From Caldilineaceae bacterium SB0661_bin_32 (lineage in GTDB: Bacteria; Chloroflexota; Anaerolineae; Caldilineales; Caldilineaceae), in contig VXMH01000002.1 of NCBI GenBank assembly GCA_009841235.1, forward strand, positions 1 through 41,203: DNA of 41,203 nt, read 5' to 3'. Positions 16,064-23,724 of this stretch are shown here, in pieces; positions within the stretch are counted from its first letter, which is position 1, and the number at the start of each line of letters is the position of its first letter. Made by a program: the position numbers and the translations under genes. The notes below the pieces were generated by a model. The model worked only from the letters and a program-made list of their open reading frames with translations, did no database searches and was not told where the DNA came from.

Positions 16064-17856
16064 GACGGCAGGGGCGTGCGGCTCGCGGCCAGCTCCTCCA
16101 GCCTGCGCCGCAGCTCTTTCCACTCACTCTCGGCGCGCTGCAGATCGGCCCCGAGCGTCTCCAACTTCTCCCGCTCCACGCGCACAAAGCGGGTGTAGGG
16201 CGCTACGGCTTCGCGGATGCGCTGTACGCTGGCCGTCAGTTCCGATTCGAACTGCTGGGTGATGGCGGTATCGAGCCGCCGGCGCAGGTCGCCGATGCGG
16301 GCGCGCAGCTGCGCCTTCACCTTCTGCCGCCGGTAGGGGAGAACGTAGAGGCCGAGCGCGGCCAGTGCGCTGGCGCCGAGGACACCGGTCACATCGAGGA
16401 AGGTCGTATTGAGGATGACGATGAGGATGGCGCCGAGGCCGATGGCGCCGGCCTCGACAGCGGCCGTCTGGATGATGGCCCGCTGCACCTCCTTGGCAAG
16501 CTTCAGCGCCTCGGCCTCGCGGTCGTAGGAGTCGACCACCTCCTGCGCGCTGCGGCCGATGCTCTTGAGAAGATTCTGACGGTTGAAATCGAATTCCCCC
16601 CGCACCTGGCCGATCATCTGGTCGGTGTGCTGGAGTGAGCGGCGCTCTATGAACTCCATCACGGCCTGCCACTGACGGTAATCGCGCTCGATCAGCCAGT
16701 CGATCAGCTCGTCGACATGACGCTCGACCGCCCGGCTGCTGTCGGCCAGAACGCGGCGCTCGAACTCACCTCGCAGCCGTTCACTGTTGACCAGCTCGAC
16801 GATGCGGATGATGCGCAGATTCTCATCGAAGAAACGGTCGCCCCGCTCCGCCATCTCGTAGAGGACGTTATCGACGCGGTCGCTCTGGTAGCGAAAGTCT
16901 CGCCGCATATCATTCTGGTAGGCCGCCAGCTGCTGGTCGATGGCGTCCAGCGCCTGGAAATCGCCCTTGAGCAGGGCTTGACGCTGCCTGATCACCTCCT
17001 GGTAGTTGGCGATCAGGGCGGCCGCGATTCCGACCGGGTTCGAGAGTTGCAGCCGTACGCGCTCACCTGCATCGAGAAAGTCAAGAATGTACTGCTCCAG
17101 CGGTTCGAACCGGCTGCGCTGCCAGAGCGAGGGGGGAGAGGATATTATGGCGTCGTCATTCTGATCTCTGCTCTCTCCAGACGTCTTTGCTTCCAGCGCG
17201 AGACGGGCGCTGACGGCGAAGATGGCCGGAGCAACGCCGAGCAACTCGTGGGCATTCCGGCGCACGAATTCGATCACTTCCTGCTGCTCTGCTTCGGTGG
17301 TCAGCAACTCGATCTTGTTGACCACGATCACGATCTTTTTGCCCCAGTCCCGGATCTGCTGGAGGAAGGCGCGTTCCGATTCGCTGAATGGCCGGTCGGC
17401 GCTGGTGACGAAGAGGACGAGGTCGCTGCGAGGCACGAAATGCTCGGTCAGCTCCTGGTGCTGACGAATGACGGCATTCGTGCCGGGCGTATCGACCAGG
17501 TTGACTTCCTGCAGCCAGGGGACCGGCAGACGGCGCACCGCCATGCCCCGGTCCGCGCCGGGCTGGTCGACGGCATCGCTGTGGCGGATCAGGACCAGCT
17601 CGCTGGTGGTTGGCACGACGCCTTCGGGCAGATGTTCTTCCCCCAGCAGCGCGTTGATGACCGCGCTCTTGCCGGCATTGAATTCGCCCACCACCACCAT
17701 GAGGAAAAGCTCTTCCAATTGGGACAGCGCGTTGCGGATCAGCCCCAGGTCGGCGTCGGGCGCGTCGAGGCGCGCGAGGGTCACCTGCAGGTCGCCCAGC
17801 AGCTGGCGCTCTTTTTGTAGGATATGGCCCTGCTCAGCGGTCAATACCTGCTGCAC
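16060..17856 (-). CDS. Bacterial dynamin-like GTPase
   Basis: The 598-residue protein has an N-terminal GTPase domain: G1 GEFNAGKS (57-64), switch I VVPTTSE (81-87), G3 VDTPGTN (121-127), and a G4-like VNKIE (179-183) in which the usual Asp of NKxD is Glu. Long helical stalk segments cover ~255-460. Two hydrophobic segments (about 463-483 and 489-508) form a membrane hairpin, and a C-terminal coiled region ends near 598. Such proteins remodel or tether membranes using GTP. The GTG at 17854-17856 has a GAGGA ribosome-binding site 6 nt upstream. Its TGA overlaps the GNAT ATG. The role with an acetyltransferase and a Nudix hydrolase is unknown. Confidence 0.87.
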   Translation of the reverse strand: MQQVLTAEQGHILQKERQLLGDLQVTLARLDAPDADLGLIRNALSQLEELFLMVVVGEFNAGKSAVINALLGEEHLPEGVVPTTSELVLIRHSDAVDQPGADRGMAVRRLPVPWLQEVNLVDTPGTNAVIRQHQELTEHFVPRSDLVLFVTSADRPFSESERAFLQQIRDWGKKIVIVVNKIELLTTEAEQQEVIEFVRRNAHELLGVAPAIFAVSARLALEAKTSGESRDQNDDAIISSPPSLWQRSRFEPLEQYILDFLDAGERVRLQLSNPVGIAAALIANYQEVIRQRQALLKGDFQALDAIDQQLAAYQNDMRRDFRYQSDRVDNVLYEMAERGDRFFDENLRIIRIVELVNSERLRGEFERRVLADSSRAVERHVDELIDWLIERDYRQWQAVMEFIERRSLQHTDQMIGQVRGEFDFNRQNLLKSIGRSAQEVVDSYDREAEALKLAKEVQRAIIQTAAVEAGAIGLGAILIVILNTTFLDVTGVLGASALAALGLYVLPYRRQKVKAQLRARIGDLRRRLDTAITQQFESELTASVQRIREAVAPYTRFVRVEREKLETLGADLQRAESEWKELRRRLEELAASRTPLPS

Positions 17857-17993
17857 GCTTTTCCTCAGTATAGGCGGGCATAAAGGCCGGACGCGGCACA
17901 GGGAATTCTAGCACAGGCGCGCTGGCCCTCATATCGCCGGGGAGGCAGCGGGGTGTGCGTACTGGAATCAGGTTTGAACACGCCGGCTTTACG

Positions 17994-18022
17994 TTGTTCC
18001 ATCGTCATACTTGATGTAAAGT
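17994..18022 (+). promoter_or_regulatory. Candidate promoter of the Fic gene
   Basis: TTGTTC (17994-17999), a 17-bp spacer and TAAAGT (18017-18022) lie 44 bp before the Fic ATG in the divergent gap with the dynamin operon. Both hexamers are imperfect. Confidence 0.4.
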
Positions 18023-18065
18023 CACGTTGAATTGAAGACGCAAGCAATCCGAAAATGCCCTAACC

Positions 18066-19190
18066 ATGACACCCGTACGATATAACTCTGGACAGTTTCC
18101 ACCACAAAATCTGGACTTGCAGAGGTTGCTGCCACTCATTGGCCCGGCCCATGCCGAAGTAGCCAGATACGAAGGGATGCTCAAGGGTCTGCCCAATGCC
18201 AATGTGCTTCTGTCCCCCCTTGCCTCACAAGAAGCTGTCCTTTCCAGCCGCATAGAAGGCACGCAGACGACCCTCACCGAGCTCTTGACATTCGAGGCGG
18301 AAGGAAAACTGTCGGACGAGAGTACGCCAGAGAAAGCTGACATCCGTGAGGTACTGAATTATCGGCAAGCTCTCTATGCCGCAATCGACATGTTGAAGGA
18401 TATCCCGCTGTCTCAGAGGCTGGTCCGGGATGCACATGAGGTTCTGATGCAGGGCGTTCGAGGATATAACAAAGCGCCTGGCAAATATCGACGCCTGCCC
18501 GGCACCTGTTGGATTGGGCCGCCCGGCTCAACAATTGAAACGGCTCGGTATGTCCCATGTCCGGTGGAAGAGTTGAACTCGGCCATGGATGCCCTGGAGT
18601 CTTACATGCACGAAGTGGCTCCGGATACCCTTGTGCAACTCGCCATCGTCCACGCAGAGTTCGAAGCGATCCATCCATTCCTTGACGGGAACGGACGGAT
18701 GGGCAGATTGCTCGTCCCGCTCTTCATGTTTACCAAGGAGCTCTTGTCTTCCCCGAGCTTCTACATCAGCGAATACCTTGAGAGTCACCGTAATGAGTAC
18801 TACGATGGTCTGCTAGCGGTGTCGCGCGACAATGACTGGACCGGATGGTGCGCCTTTTTCCTTACGGCGTTAACGGAGCAGGCGCGTGAAAATCAGCAAA
18901 AGATCGAGAATCTGCTAAAGCTTTACAGCGAACTTAGAGACCAGGTAGTGGAGGAAACTCCCTCCCAATACAGTAGCCGAGCCCTGGATTGGGTGTTCGG
19001 TAAACCTATTTTCCGTCAAATCGATTTTGTCAATGACTCCGGCATTCCTAGTCACACGGCGCGACGTCTGCTAAATCTTTTCAAATCGCGGGGGATTTTG
19101 AAGGAGTTAGTAAAGGGTGGAGGTCGTCGCTCAGCAGTTCTTGCGTTCCCTGAACTACTCAACATTGCGGAAGGGCGTAAAGTCTATTGA
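18066..19190 (+). CDS. Fic-domain protein (predicted AMPylator, class II)
   Basis: The 374-residue protein has an N-terminal inhibitory motif SSRIEGT (60-66; family pattern [S/T]xxxE[G/N]) that sits in front of the Fic core and blocks ATP binding. The Fic core carries the catalytic motif HPFLDGNGRMGR (203-214) and the flap region RRLPGTCWIGPPGST (142-156). A winged-helix-like C-terminal domain covers ~300-365 (IPSHTARRLLNLFKSRGILK). Fic proteins transfer AMP from ATP onto protein hydroxyls; this Fic/DUF4172-type architecture usually acts on DNA- or translation-related targets. No classical ribosome-binding site is seen before ATG 18066. Base composition is lower in GC and less biased at third positions than the neighbours, suggesting recent acquisition. 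An AT-rich inverted repeat follows the stop. Confidence 0.92.
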   Translation: MTPVRYNSGQFPPQNLDLQRLLPLIGPAHAEVARYEGMLKGLPNANVLLSPLASQEAVLSSRIEGTQTTLTELLTFEAEGKLSDESTPEKADIREVLNYRQALYAAIDMLKDIPLSQRLVRDAHEVLMQGVRGYNKAPGKYRRLPGTCWIGPPGSTIETARYVPCPVEELNSAMDALESYMHEVAPDTLVQLAIVHAEFEAIHPFLDGNGRMGRLLVPLFMFTKELLSSPSFYISEYLESHRNEYYDGLLAVSRDNDWTGWCAFFLTALTEQARENQQKIENLLKLYSELRDQVVEETPSQYSSRALDWVFGKPIFRQIDFVNDSGIPSHTARRLLNLFKSRGILKELVKGGGRRSAVLAFPELLNIAEGRKVY

Positions 19191-19216
19191 GTGGAACATA
19201 TTGAAGACAAATGTCT

Positions 19217-19250
19217 TTGTGTTTCAAAATCGGCGTTTTTTGAAACACAA
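19217..19250. terminator. AT-rich 13-bp inverted repeat after the Fic gene
   Basis: TTGTGTTTCAAAA (19217-19229) pairs perfectly with TTTTGAAACACAA (19238-19250) around an 8-nt loop, 26 bp past the Fic stop. With a T-run in the right arm it may act as a terminator between the convergent Fic and GNAT genes. Its low GC is unusual for one, so it could also be a protein-binding palindrome or the edge of an acquired segment. Confidence 0.5.
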
Positions 19251-19432
19251 CATCGTTTGATTTGCACAGGTGAACAACAAAGACAGGCTCTTGCAAGGAA
19301 ATACTTGGCTCTACGACGACTAACCTACCTGAAGCCTACGTCAAAAAGGAGACACTCCTGTCGGAAGGCCGGACAACAGCCTGCAGGGCCCACAGCATCT
19401 CCTTGCCTCGCAGAAGAGCACCGCAACGAAAA

Positions 19433-20041
19433 TCACCTCCGCATCAGCCCCTCCAGCCGTTTCTTCACGGCAGGCCACTCACTTTCGATAACGCTGTAGT
19501 AGACGGTATGGCGGTCCACGCCGTCGCGGGCAATGCGGTGGTTGCGCAGCGTGCCTTCCTCGACTGCGCCCAGCCGCAGAATCGCGCGTCGCGACCGTTC
19601 GTTGCGGCTGTCCGACTTGAGGGAGACCCGGCGCGCTGCCAGGTCCTCGAAGGCGTGCCGCAACAGCAGGTACTTGCACTCCGTATTCACGCCGGTCCGC
19701 TGCCACGCGGTCCCGTACCATGTCATGCCAACCTCCAGCGTCCGGTGCTCGCGGACGATGTCTATGTACGCGGTCGAGCCCACCGCCTTGCCGGTCTCCC
19801 GGTGAACTACGGCAAAGGTGACGCGTGTACCTTCTGCCAGTTCCTCCAAACAGGCCTTGATCCATCCCTCGGCGTCGGCAACACTGCTTAGCGCAGGGCG
19901 GGCCGCGTATCTCCAAATCAGTTCCTCCGCGCCCGCGGCGTACAGATCTGCAGCATGCGCTGGCGCAATTGGCTCAAGGCGCACCAGGTTGCCGGTCAGC
20001 GTGACCGGCTGTGGATCAAAGATCGTTTTCGATACAGCCAT
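19433..20041 (-). CDS. GNAT acetyltransferase, RimJ/RimL type
   Basis: From the ATG at 20039-20041 the protein has 202 residues. It begins MAVSKTIFDPQPVTLTG then NLVRLEPIAPAHAADL, the usual N-terminal pattern of RimJ/RimL-like acetyltransferases. Further on it shows GSTAYIDIVREHRTLEVGMTW, the acetyl-CoA loop region GTAWQRTGVNTECKYLLLRHAF, and SDSRNERSRRAILRLGAVEEG. These enzymes acetylate protein N-termini or small amines. The start is supported by GAGGTGA 5 nt upstream; a GTG three codons earlier is the alternative. It is transcribed away from the first importer cassette. Confidence 0.88.
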   Translation of the reverse strand: MAVSKTIFDPQPVTLTGNLVRLEPIAPAHAADLYAAGAEELIWRYAARPALSSVADAEGWIKACLEELAEGTRVTFAVVHRETGKAVGSTAYIDIVREHRTLEVGMTWYGTAWQRTGVNTECKYLLLRHAFEDLAARRVSLKSDSRNERSRRAILRLGAVEEGTLRNHRIARDGVDRHTVYYSVIESEWPAVKKRLEGLMRR

Positions 20042-20217
20042 GTGGGTCACCTCGCGGTCGGCAGTGAAGCTCGATAAGTCTTCGAGATCGTAATTGCAGT
20101 CGGTCTGCCAGGCAACTGGCCGATTCCTGATGCTGCTTCTTTCGTCGATTGAGGTAGCCGGCCGCGATGTCCGGCAGTTTGAACTGCATTCGCCTACAGA
20201 AACCTAGAGAAAGAAGC

Positions 20218-20246
20218 TTGCTCTCTACCTCCGGATCCGTTAGAAT
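20218..20246 (+). promoter_or_regulatory. Candidate promoter of importer cassette 1
   Basis: TTGCTC (20218-20223), a 17-bp spacer and TAGAAT (20241-20246) precede the binding-protein gene by 100 bp. A LacI-type palindrome lies about 50 bp downstream. The 304-bp gap between the GNAT and binding-protein genes holds nothing else that I can support. Confidence 0.4.
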
Positions 20247-20292
20247 CTGACAGGGCCGTAGTTGCATGCATCTGTTTCCCACGATGCCAACC

Positions 20293-20304
20293 TAAAACGT
20301 TTCA
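20293..20304. promoter_or_regulatory. Candidate LacI-family operator
   Basis: TAAAACGTTTCA differs at one position from TGAAACGTTTCA, the CG-centred palindrome typical of LacI/CcpA-type sugar regulators. It lies 42 bp before the ATG of the binding protein and downstream of the candidate promoter, where a bound repressor could block elongation. No LacI-type regulator is encoded in the window. Confidence 0.45.
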
Positions 20305-20345
20305 CATCTCTTACTTTATTCCAAACGGAAAGGAGCGCGAACTCT

Positions 20346-21743
20346 ATGAACTGCGATACCACACTCAGCCGGCGGCGCTTTCTGCAGTTGAGCGCGATCG
20401 GCGTCGGCGGCGCGGCCATCGCGGCCTGCGCTGCGCCCGCGGCCCCGGCAGCCGCCCCCGAAGAGGCGGAAATGGCGGCCGAAGAGGTTATCACGATTTC
20501 CTGGTGGCACGCCTGGGGCGGCACCACCGGCATGGCGGCCATGGAAGGCGTCGCCGCGGCCTTCAACGAGGAGGACCGCAACGTAAAGGTCGAACGCCTG
20601 CACGTGACCGAAATGAACGACAAACTGCTGGCCGCAATCGCCGGCGGCACCCCGCCGGACGTGGGCGTCTGCTGTGTCCAGTACGCCGAACTCTACTCGC
20701 GCGGCGCGGTCATGCCCATCGACGACCAGATCGACAACAGCGACGTCATCGGCCGCGACGACTTTGTGCCCGGCCTGCTCGAATCGATGCAGTGGCAGGG
20801 CGCCACCTACGGCGTGCCCGGCTTCGAGGCCGGTCCCCGCTACGGCCTGATGTACAACAAGGCGATCATAGATGAAGCCGGCCTTGACCCCATGAATCTG
20901 CCCCGCACCTGGGACGAGATGTTCGAGTGGCACGTCGAGCTGACCAAGTTCGACGACGCCGGCAATGTCGAGATCGTCGGCTTCGATCCCCGCGACGCCA
21001 CCGCAGGCAACGGCCCGGCCACCAACATCCCCCAGTTCTGGGCCCTCACATACGGCCTTGACATGTGGGACGACGAGACCAACACATTCAACTACGACGA
21101 CGAGCTCTTCGTCAGCGCGCTGAAGACGATCAAGCGCTTCACCGACCATGTCGGTGTGCAGCAGATGGAGTCGTTCCGCTCCAGCTTCGGCGGCTGGACG
21201 CAGAGCCCCTCCTCCTCTTTCCCCAGCGGCGTTCAGGCGATGATCGTTACCGGCTACTACGCCCCTGGAGAGCTGTTCCACTCCGCGCCCGACAAGGAGT
21301 TCGGCGTCGGTTGGGTGCCCGTCTCTGAAGACCGCCGCGACGTCACCTTCCAGAACGTGGGCGGCCATCCGATGTACATTCCCAACGGCGTCACCGAAAT
21401 CGACGCAGCCTTCGAGTTCATCGAGTTCTGCTCGCAGGAGAAGGCCCAGAACGTCATTTTCGACAATACCGGCTGGCTGGGCGGCCGCAAGGCCCTCTAT
21501 GATCCTGACCTGCCCAAGTACCAGCGTTATGAGAACCTGGACTGGTTCCTGCAATCGGTCAATGAGGCCGATGAGCTGTGGGCCTGCCCGGTCATCCCCA
21601 TTCAGGGCTTTGTGAACCAGCAGCGCTCCCGCACCTACGAATCCGTCATTTTCGGCGACAAGGATCCGGAACAGGCTGCTGCCGACATGCAGGCTGCCTG
21701 CACGGAAGAGATGCTCAAGTCCTTCCCCGAACTGGTTGGTTAG
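20346..21743 (+). CDS. CUT1-type sugar ABC transporter, solute-binding lipoprotein (cassette 1)
   Basis: From ATG 20346 (GGAAAGGAG ribosome-binding region) the protein has 465 residues. The leader has a twin-arginine motif SRRRFLQL (8-15) and a lipobox ending at Cys28 (AIAAC), so it is probably exported folded by Tat and lipid-anchored. The mature part is an extracellular solute-binding protein family 1 fold: ISWWHAWGGTTGMAAMEGVAAAFNEE, an early strand ending at GGTPPDVGVCCVQY, then YGVPGFEAGPRYGLMYNKAI and DPMNLPRTWDEM. Such proteins bind oligosaccharides, glycosides or glycerol-phosphates. The substrate cannot be deduced. The next two genes are its permeases. A 15-bp perfect stem-loop lies directly after the stop. 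Confidence 0.9.
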   Translation: MNCDTTLSRRRFLQLSAIGVGGAAIAACAAPAAPAAAPEEAEMAAEEVITISWWHAWGGTTGMAAMEGVAAAFNEEDRNVKVERLHVTEMNDKLLAAIAGGTPPDVGVCCVQYAELYSRGAVMPIDDQIDNSDVIGRDDFVPGLLESMQWQGATYGVPGFEAGPRYGLMYNKAIIDEAGLDPMNLPRTWDEMFEWHVELTKFDDAGNVEIVGFDPRDATAGNGPATNIPQFWALTYGLDMWDDETNTFNYDDELFVSALKTIKRFTDHVGVQQMESFRSSFGGWTQSPSSSFPSGVQAMIVTGYYAPGELFHSAPDKEFGVGWVPVSEDRRDVTFQNVGGHPMYIPNGVTEIDAAFEFIEFCSQEKAQNVIFDNTGWLGGRKALYDPDLPKYQRYENLDWFLQSVNEADELWACPVIPIQGFVNQQRSRTYESVIFGDKDPEQAAADMQAACTEEMLKSFPELVG

Positions 21744-21761
21744 AAAGATAGTGCAGCACAG

Positions 21762-21800
21762 CAGCGGCCGGCGGTCACTTTCAAAGACCGCCGGCCGCTG
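21762..21800 (+). promoter_or_regulatory. 15-bp perfect stem-loop between binding protein and permease
   Basis: CAGCGGCCGGCGGTC (21762-21776) is perfectly complementary to 21786-21800 around a 9-nt loop (ACTTTCAAA), 19 bp after the binding-protein stop and 16 bp before the permease start. In other importer operons such hairpins stabilise the upstream message or cut read-through, giving more binding protein than permease. There is no U-tract, so full termination is unlikely. Confidence 0.75.
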
Positions 21801-21816
21801 AACACGGGCCACGAAG

Positions 21817-22719
21817 ATGCCACAAAACTGGACTCCCGCCCAAACACGCAGCCTTTTGAAGGGGCTGGCCTTCATCTCACCCTGGCTGGTGGGCTTCGCC
21901 GGCTTCGTCCTCTACCCCATCGCGGCCTCTGCCTATTACAGCCTGACGCGCTACGATGTCCTGCGACCGGCCCGCTTCATCGGCCTGGAGAACTACATCG
22001 AACTGTTCGGCAAGGATGAGATCTTCCGCTCGGTGCTGGGCAATACTGTCTACCTGGTGGTGCTCGGCGTGCCGGCCGGGCTGATCGTGGCATTCCTGCT
22101 CGCCAGTCTTCTCAACCGCGAGATGAAGCTGCGGCCGCTTTTCCGCACCATCTTTTTCCTGCCGGTGCTGGTGCCGGCGGTGGCGTCGGCGGAAGTGTGG
22201 CGCTGGGTTTACAACACCAACTACGGGGTGATCAACTCCTTCATAAAGAGCTGGGGACTGGCCGTCATCCCTTTCATCTCATCGATGGAGCTGGCGAAAC
22301 CATCCCTGATCCTCATTCACGTATGGGCGCAGGGCACCGCAATCGTCATCTTTCTGGCGGCACTGCAGGACGTGCCCAGTTCGCTGATGGACGCAGCCGA
22401 GGTCGACGGCGCCAATGCGCTGCAACGCTTCTGGCACGTGACCATTCCCATCTGCACGCCGGCGATCCTGTTCGTAATGTTGACCGGAATGATCGGCATG
22501 TTCCAGTACTTTACGCTCGGCTGGCTGCTCACCCAGGGCGGGCCCAACAATTCGACCGAGTTCTTCAGCCTTTATCTGTATCGTAACGCTTTCCAGTTCT
22601 TCAAGATGGGGTACGCCTCTGCCCAGGCCTGGATCCTGTTTATTATTATCCTGGCTTTTACACTGCTCATCTTCCGCAGTTCGGCGCGCTGGGTCTACTA
22701 CGCCGGAGAGTCGGATTAG
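21817..22719 (+). CDS. CUT1 ABC transporter permease, MalF type (cassette 1)
   Basis: The 300-residue protein has six membrane helices, beginning with LAFISPWLVGFAGFVLYPIAASAYYS after a short cytosolic start. The cytosolic EAA loop reads DAAEVDGANALQRFWHVTIP (about residue 191), the site that contacts the ATPase. Its ATPase partner is not encoded in the window. The ATG at 21817 follows the stem-loop; the ribosome-binding site is weak. It lies in one operon with the binding protein and the second permease. Confidence 0.9.
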   Translation: MPQNWTPAQTRSLLKGLAFISPWLVGFAGFVLYPIAASAYYSLTRYDVLRPARFIGLENYIELFGKDEIFRSVLGNTVYLVVLGVPAGLIVAFLLASLLNREMKLRPLFRTIFFLPVLVPAVASAEVWRWVYNTNYGVINSFIKSWGLAVIPFISSMELAKPSLILIHVWAQGTAIVIFLAALQDVPSSLMDAAEVDGANALQRFWHVTIPICTPAILFVMLTGMIGMFQYFTLGWLLTQGGPNNSTEFFSLYLYRNAFQFFKMGYASAQAWILFIIILAFTLLIFRSSARWVYYAGESD

Positions 22720-22734
22720 CTGCCAACCACCATC

Positions 22735-23631
22735 ATGCAACAAGCCGAAGCCATCGCCAGCAGCCCTATTCAGAATCTCCCGTTCACACAGCGTCCTCTC
22801 TTCAGAGTTGTGCAACGCACGCTTTTTTACCTGATGATGGTCGCGCTGGGGCTTGTTTTCGCCGGGCCTCTGCTGTGGATGCTCTCAACCTCATTGAAGA
22901 CGGATCCCCAGGTCTATACCGTCCCGCCCATCTGGATTCCCAATCCGGTCCGTCTGATCAACTACCCGGAGGCGCTCTCCTCCCGCCCCTTCGGCACCTA
23001 CACATTTAACACTTTGAGATACGGTATTGGCGCAGTGGCCGGCGCGCTGATCTCCAACACGCTGGTCGCCTACGGTTTCGCCCGCATCCGCTGGCCCGGC
23101 CGGGACATATTCTTCATCATCTGCCTTTCGACGATGATGATCCCGTTCCAGGTGCGCATGATTCCGCTCTATCTCACCTTCAAGAATCTTGGCTGGCTCA
23201 ACACCTATCTGCCTCTCATTGTGCCGACTTTTCTTGGGGTAAACGCCTACTATACCTTCCTGCTGCGCCAGTTTTTCCTCACCATCCCCAGCGAGTTGTC
23301 CGACGCGGCGCGCGTGGACGGCTGTACGGAGCTGGGCATCCTCATTCGCATCATCCTGCCCCTGGCCAAGCCGGCGCTGGCTGTGATCGGGCTGCTTCAG
23401 TTCATGTTCGCCTGGGACAACTATATCGGACCGCTGATCTATCTCAACAGCGAGGACTTATATCCGATCGCGCTCGGCCTGCAGCAGTTCCGCACAATGT
23501 TCCAGGAAGAGCTGATGTGGCCGTACATGATGGCGGCCAGCACGGCTACGGCCGCGCCTGTCATCATCCTCTATTTCTTCGTCCAGCGTACCTTCGTCGA
23601 GGGAATCTCCATCACCGGTCTGAAGGGATAG
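22735..23631 (+). CDS. CUT1 ABC transporter permease, MalG type (cassette 1)
   Basis: The 298-residue protein has six predicted membrane helices. The first (LFYLMMVALGLVFAGPLLWML) is followed by STSLKTDPQVYTVPPIWIP, typical of MalG-type subunits. The EAA loop is DAARVDGCTELGILIRIILP (about 185). It pairs with the upstream permease, 15 bp away, to form the membrane channel. No clear ribosome-binding site precedes ATG 22735, so it may depend on coupling. Confidence 0.9.
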   Translation: MQQAEAIASSPIQNLPFTQRPLFRVVQRTLFYLMMVALGLVFAGPLLWMLSTSLKTDPQVYTVPPIWIPNPVRLINYPEALSSRPFGTYTFNTLRYGIGAVAGALISNTLVAYGFARIRWPGRDIFFIICLSTMMIPFQVRMIPLYLTFKNLGWLNTYLPLIVPTFLGVNAYYTFLLRQFFLTIPSELSDAARVDGCTELGILIRIILPLAKPALAVIGLLQFMFAWDNYIGPLIYLNSEDLYPIALGLQQFRTMFQEELMWPYMMAASTATAAPVIILYFFVQRTFVEGISITGLKG

Positions 23632-23724
23632 TTTGGTGGCCCGTGGTTCGCGGCCTGTGTCCAGTTCCGACCGGCGGCTCTCTCGCCCAAAAACTTCAAT
23701 CCCATAGATCTAAGGTGATGAACT

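Noticed and set aside
20316..21875. 519-codon minus-strand frame
   Set aside because: Antisense to the cassette 1 binding protein; composition (His/Gly/Ala/Val-rich) is that of a shadow.
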